A DNA stretch of 64,000 nucleotides, taken from positions 868,001-932,000 of the forward strand of contig NZ_CP064655.1 of the NCBI RefSeq assembly GCF_018141525.1. The letters run 5' to 3'. Position 1 is the stretch's first letter, and each line of letters begins with the position of its first letter. Position numbers and translations under genes: made by a program. Positions 63,734 to 64,000 of the stretch are shown piece after piece. The DNA comes from Miltoncostaea marina. GTDB lineage: Bacteria; Actinomycetota; Thermoleophilia; Miltoncostaeales; Miltoncostaeaceae. The notes below the pieces were generated by a model. That model was not told the DNA's origin, searched no databases, and saw nothing but the letters and a program-made list of their open reading frames with translations.

Positions 63734-64000
63734 GCATCGAGCGCCCCGTCGCGCCGGCCGGCGCGGTGGCGGGCACGACGTCCGCCGCGGCCGCCGGCCG
63801 CGCGCGCGAGGTCGCGGCGCCCGGGTTCGACGGCATGCTCGCCGAGCGCCTGCGCCCGGCGGCGTCCCCGCAGCCGGTGCGCTGGAGCGCCCACGCGGTG
63901 CAGCGCCTGTCGCAGCGCGAGATCGCCGTCACCCCCGACCTGCAGGGTCGCCTCGAGGGCGCGGTCGACCGGCTGGCGGCCAAGGGCGGGCGCGAGAGCG
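63730..64000 (+). CDS. TIGR02530-type flagellar operon protein (3' end outside window)
   Basis: The first 90 residues are visible from GTG 63730, which overlaps the flgD stop. After an Ala/Gly-rich segment, WSAHAVQRLSQREIAVTPDL then QGRLEGAVDRLAAKGGRES matches the TIGR02530 flagellar protein pattern (Sxxxxx-RL-xxR). These small proteins lie between flgD and flgE in Bacillus-like operons; the role is unknown. flgE would be expected next, beyond the window. Confidence 0.78.
   Translation, partial: MSIERPVAPAGAVAGTTSAAAAGRAREVAAPGFDGMLAERLRPAASPQPVRWSAHAVQRLSQREIAVTPDLQGRLEGAVDRLAAKGGRES

Noticed and set aside
1-64000. CRISPR arrays, tRNA and rRNA genes
   Set aside because: No regularly spaced repeats, cloverleaf-like sequences or ribosomal RNA segments were recognised by reading.

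Overview
The window is a 64 kb piece of a very high-GC chromosome (roughly three quarters G+C by eye). GTG and TTG starts, 4-base start/stop overlaps and purine-rich Shine-Dalgarno (SD) sites are common. No rRNA, tRNA or CRISPR was seen. Gene content (CsrA/FliW flagellin control, LytR_C protein, ECF sigma factor with SnoaL-like tail, guanidine-III riboswitch) suggests a motile actinobacterium, perhaps of the Thermoleophilia. That placement is inference; no phylogenetic marker settles it.

The backbone is a flagellar locus broken up by cargo. Bases 1-4660 hold the yvyF-like gene, flgN, flgK, flgL, a first flagellin and fliW. Bases 4670-14160 hold unrelated genes: a toxin-antitoxin pair between 34-bp inverted repeats that contain GAAC-N4-GTTC boxes, DoxX, a guanidinium exporter behind a riboswitch, carbonic anhydrase, an oxidoreductase, an ECF sigma factor, a secreted sugar dehydrogenase, and an omega-like RNA polymerase subunit. 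Bases 14256-15519 hold csrA and a second flagellin. Directly after it an IS481-type element (15521-18135) is itself split by an IS110-type element (16255-17843) whose non-coding end looks like a bridge RNA.

Bases 18256-21977 hold a two-gene rifampicin-phosphotransferase/PEP-synthase-like enzyme and an MFS transporter. Bases 22009-33453 are a tightly coupled nine-gene glycan operon behind a sigma-28-type promoter, probably for decorating flagellin. Bases 33478-36984 hold a DUF4268 protein, an acetyltransferase, decayed SDR and QueA-like genes and a PAP2 phosphatase. A glycosyltransferase-TPR protein (37068-39128) has its own sigma-28-type promoter. Bases 39668-47866 hold a two-component system with a membrane protein, a giant PEP/pyruvate-binding protein and a GAPDH-like enzyme.

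From 47913 to the end the flagellar genes resume: flaG, fliD, fliS and a fliT-like gene; glycogen phosphorylase; fliS2, an HDOD gene, flgB, flgC, fliE, fliF, fliG, fliH, fliI; a chemoreceptor remnant and a CBS protein; then fliJ, fliK, flgD and the start of a TIGR02530-type gene.

Two regulatory layers recur. A motif close to TCAAG-N14/15-GCCGATAA lies before flagellin 1, flagellin 2, the glycan operon, the glycosyltransferase-TPR gene, flaG, fliS2, fliJ and fliK. GGA-loop hairpins that look like CsrA sites lie in both flagellin leaders, as a distal site plus one over the SD, which is the arrangement of Bacillus hag. With fliW and csrA nearby, this suggests flagellin output is limited at both transcription and translation.
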